NCBI RefSeq assembly: GCF_014132355.1
Contig: NZ_BLZO01000106.1
Location: 1-59,752 of the forward strand
Origin: Okeania sp. KiyG1
GTDB taxonomy: Bacteria; Cyanobacteriota; Cyanobacteriia; Cyanobacteriales; Microcoleaceae
Length of the DNA stretch: 59,752 bases
Reading direction: 5' to 3'
Under the pieces are notes generated by a model that did not search any database, was not told the origin of the DNA, and was given only the letters and a program-made list of their open reading frames with translations. This document shows, piece after piece, positions 58,264 through 59,752 of the stretch. The position numbers and the translations under genes are program-made. Positions within the stretch are counted from its first letter, which is position 1. Each line of letters begins with the position of its first letter.

Positions 58264-59283
58264 ATGAAAGGGAATAAAACTATATTGACGGAAAATCGAT
58301 CTCCTTTAGGAGATTGGGCACAGAAAGCTCTGGGACTTCCAGAAGTGCAAGTGCAGGTAAGATTGCGTGGCAATCATTTACATATTCTCTGTGAAGCTGA
58401 AAAATGTCCAGAAATGAACTTTGCACTAGCCCAGTTTTCCCAGGCACTGGGTCAGGTCGATCTAGAATCTTTACTACCTCCTAATCAACCTCGGATTTAT
58501 CAGATGTTTCTATGTGGCCGAACTTTAGGTCGCAGGAGACCTGACTGGACAGTAAAACTTGATGGTAATAAGGTAGCAACTCAGAGCCAACTGGTAAATA
58601 CTCCTTCTAGTTCCTCTGATTCAGAAGTTAATACCCTCTCTCGGTCTAATTATGTTGTTCCTACAAAATACCCACAAAATCAAAATGATAGTCAAATTTT
58701 ACCGGAAGAACATCTGACAAAAGTCACTGCTGGACAATCTCCGAAACTAGATATTAATCATAATGCCTCTGAATTACTTTCAACTCCCCACAAGGCATCT
58801 GTGTTGACAAATGACATATTAGACCATTCAGAACTGGTTTTATCACCAAAATTAGACTCAGAAAATTCTTCTATTATTGAATCAACACAACCCAATGAAT
58901 TAGAAGCAGACCCAGAGAAGACAGAAGAATTAGACCAATATTTACTTGATTCTCCCCTTACGGTTTCTTATCAAAGATTGGCCCAATATGGCCATCCAGA
59001 TGCAATTGCTAGCTATCTTAGTGAAGTTTTAGGTGAGTTAGGGGTTTCTGTAAATGTCAGTATTAGAGAAAGACAACTTAAGGAAAAATTAACAGAAACT
59101 ACCCAACAATCAGAAGATTCTGCCAAAAGTCCTGAATTGAAAACCCAGAAAATTTTATGGGTCTCCTGTGAAGCAGCTTATAGTCCAGCTCCATCTTTGT
59201 TGGCAGAACCGATCGCTCAAAAGCTCCGAGAGTTAAAACTCAAAGATTTTCATGAAGCTTTAATTTCTGGTTGTTCAGGGTGA
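58264..59283 (+). CDS. Cyanobacterial repeat protein, N-terminal part (stops early)
   Basis: 339 residues. An N-terminal unit (LGLPEVQVQVRLRGNHLHIL then CEAEKCPEMNFALAQF) and a later one (YQRLAQYGHPDAIASYLSEV, LGELGVSVNVSI, WVSCEAAYSPAPS) are related repeats joined by a Ser/Asn-rich spacer (about 115-220). The frame ends GCSG-stop. The coding pattern shifts to another frame (QGETAPD) for about ten codons and then returns to this frame (MLRVDLTPPDLML), so two compensating one-base indels near 59267 and 59296 are likely. The repeats remind me of cyanobacterial DUF1574-type proteins, but I am not sure. Function unknown. Confidence 0.65.
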   Translation: MKGNKTILTENRSPLGDWAQKALGLPEVQVQVRLRGNHLHILCEAEKCPEMNFALAQFSQALGQVDLESLLPPNQPRIYQMFLCGRTLGRRRPDWTVKLDGNKVATQSQLVNTPSSSSDSEVNTLSRSNYVVPTKYPQNQNDSQILPEEHLTKVTAGQSPKLDINHNASELLSTPHKASVLTNDILDHSELVLSPKLDSENSSIIESTQPNELEADPEKTEELDQYLLDSPLTVSYQRLAQYGHPDAIASYLSEVLGELGVSVNVSIRERQLKEKLTETTQQSEDSAKSPELKTQKILWVSCEAAYSPAPSLLAEPIAQKLRELKLKDFHEALISGCSG

Positions 59284-59298
59284 AACTGCACCGGACTG

Positions 59299-59752
59299 AT
59301 GCTGCGGGTGGACCTAACTCCACCAGACCTGATGCTACAAGAATGGGCAAGTTGGGGAGATGTGGCAGCAATTGAACGTTTGCTACAACAACAATTTACT
59401 ACTCTTGGAATCAAAATTCGAGCTACTCTCAAAGAATCTACGTTACATTTATTCTGTACTAATACTAATAACTCAAACCAACTAGCTCCAGATAAAAAGA
59501 AGACAAAAGAAGCGATCGCCTCTACATTATCTACAATTCTACCTAGAGGTATCCAAGCTGCTACTATCTATGGTTGTATTATTAATGAACCGAAACAAAA
59601 ATCGGAGTCACCTCTTTGGATCGACTGGTTGAATTTACCAGCATCGGAAAATCCAGAGATGGCAGCAAGTGCTAAAGTTTTGGCAAGTCAGGGAAACTAT
59701 GAAGCTATTAGTTTTCTATTAAACAAATTCCTTAATCCAGACCTGGATCAAA
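59299..59752 (+). CDS. Continuation of the same repeat protein, runs off the window
   Basis: Same frame as the previous gene, beginning MLRVDLTPPDLMLQEWASWG. It contains a third repeat unit (VAAIERLLQQQFTTLGIKIR ... TLHLFC, then ILPRGIQAATIYG and PLWIDWLNLP) and the start of a fourth (GNYEAISFLLNKFLNPDLDQ). Open to the last base. Best read as one gene with 58264-59283. Confidence 0.65.
   Translation, partial: MLRVDLTPPDLMLQEWASWGDVAAIERLLQQQFTTLGIKIRATLKESTLHLFCTNTNNSNQLAPDKKKTKEAIASTLSTILPRGIQAATIYGCIINEPKQKSESPLWIDWLNLPASENPEMAASAKVLASQGNYEAISFLLNKFLNPDLDQ

Overview
The window looks like chromosomal DNA from a filamentous cyanobacterium. It is AT-rich and dotted with the HIP1 octamer GCGATCGC. 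It carries a cyanobacterial phosphoenolpyruvate carboxylase, a trifunctional Ser/Thr kinase-ATPase-histidine kinase, Rpn/DUF2887 nucleases, heptameric short tandem repeats and many small palindromic interspersed repeats. The overall style recalls the repeat-rich Oscillatoriales (Trichodesmium, Okeania, Moorea or Lyngbya type). That placement is an inference; the window has no rRNA or other taxonomic marker.

Layout. 1-6.7 kb: the 3' part of a STAND (NB-ARC-like) ATPase with ten near-identical TPR units, a small retropepsin-like pair on the minus strand, a tandem array of ~270-bp units, and a UvrD/AddB-like P-loop protein. 6.9-26.3 kb: four large plus-strand genes for secreted calcium-binding (RTX) proteins. 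They are built from proline/threonine linkers, cadherin-like, tandem-95 and NG2-like domains, and, in the last one, a CSLREA/beta-helix domain. They share a hydrophobic C-terminal ending, and two share an almost identical N-terminal leader. 26.8-31.8 kb: a YwiC-like membrane protein, a stand-alone TnpB of the IS200/IS605 type, a PAS-like protein and a Rieske oxygenase. 32.3-37.7 kb: the kinase/ATPase/GAF/histidine kinase gene, split by a one-base frame change. 38.2-39 kb: a dead UPF0175 copy and an intact DUF433/DUF5615 toxin-antitoxin pair. 39.1-53.3 kb: three minus-strand secreted proteases of unrelated catalytic type (leishmanolysin/matrixin-like, subtilisin, reprolysin-like). All carry the same ~110-residue acidic leader and the same upstream DNA. 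Between them lie Rpn/DUF2887 nuclease genes in various states of decay and a UPF0175/DUF3368 pair. 53.5-56.6 kb: ppc. 56.9-59.75 kb: a small conserved protein and the start of a repeat-containing protein that runs off the window.

Two themes stand out. First, non-coding space is largely made of small mobile repeats. Two families (TIR TATCATGTCCGG and TATCAAATCCGG) show matching 3-bp TNA target duplications, and one insertion can be compared with its empty site in a paralogous region of the same window. A third family has AGGACTTACGCA ends, and a fourth carries internal hairpins and lies inside an Rpn gene. Second, the proteases and RTX proteins form an extracellular set in which leaders, linkers and termini are shared while the central domains are swapped. 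At least three long genes are broken by single-base indels, two of them at A5 runs, so sequencing error must be excluded before calling them pseudogenes.
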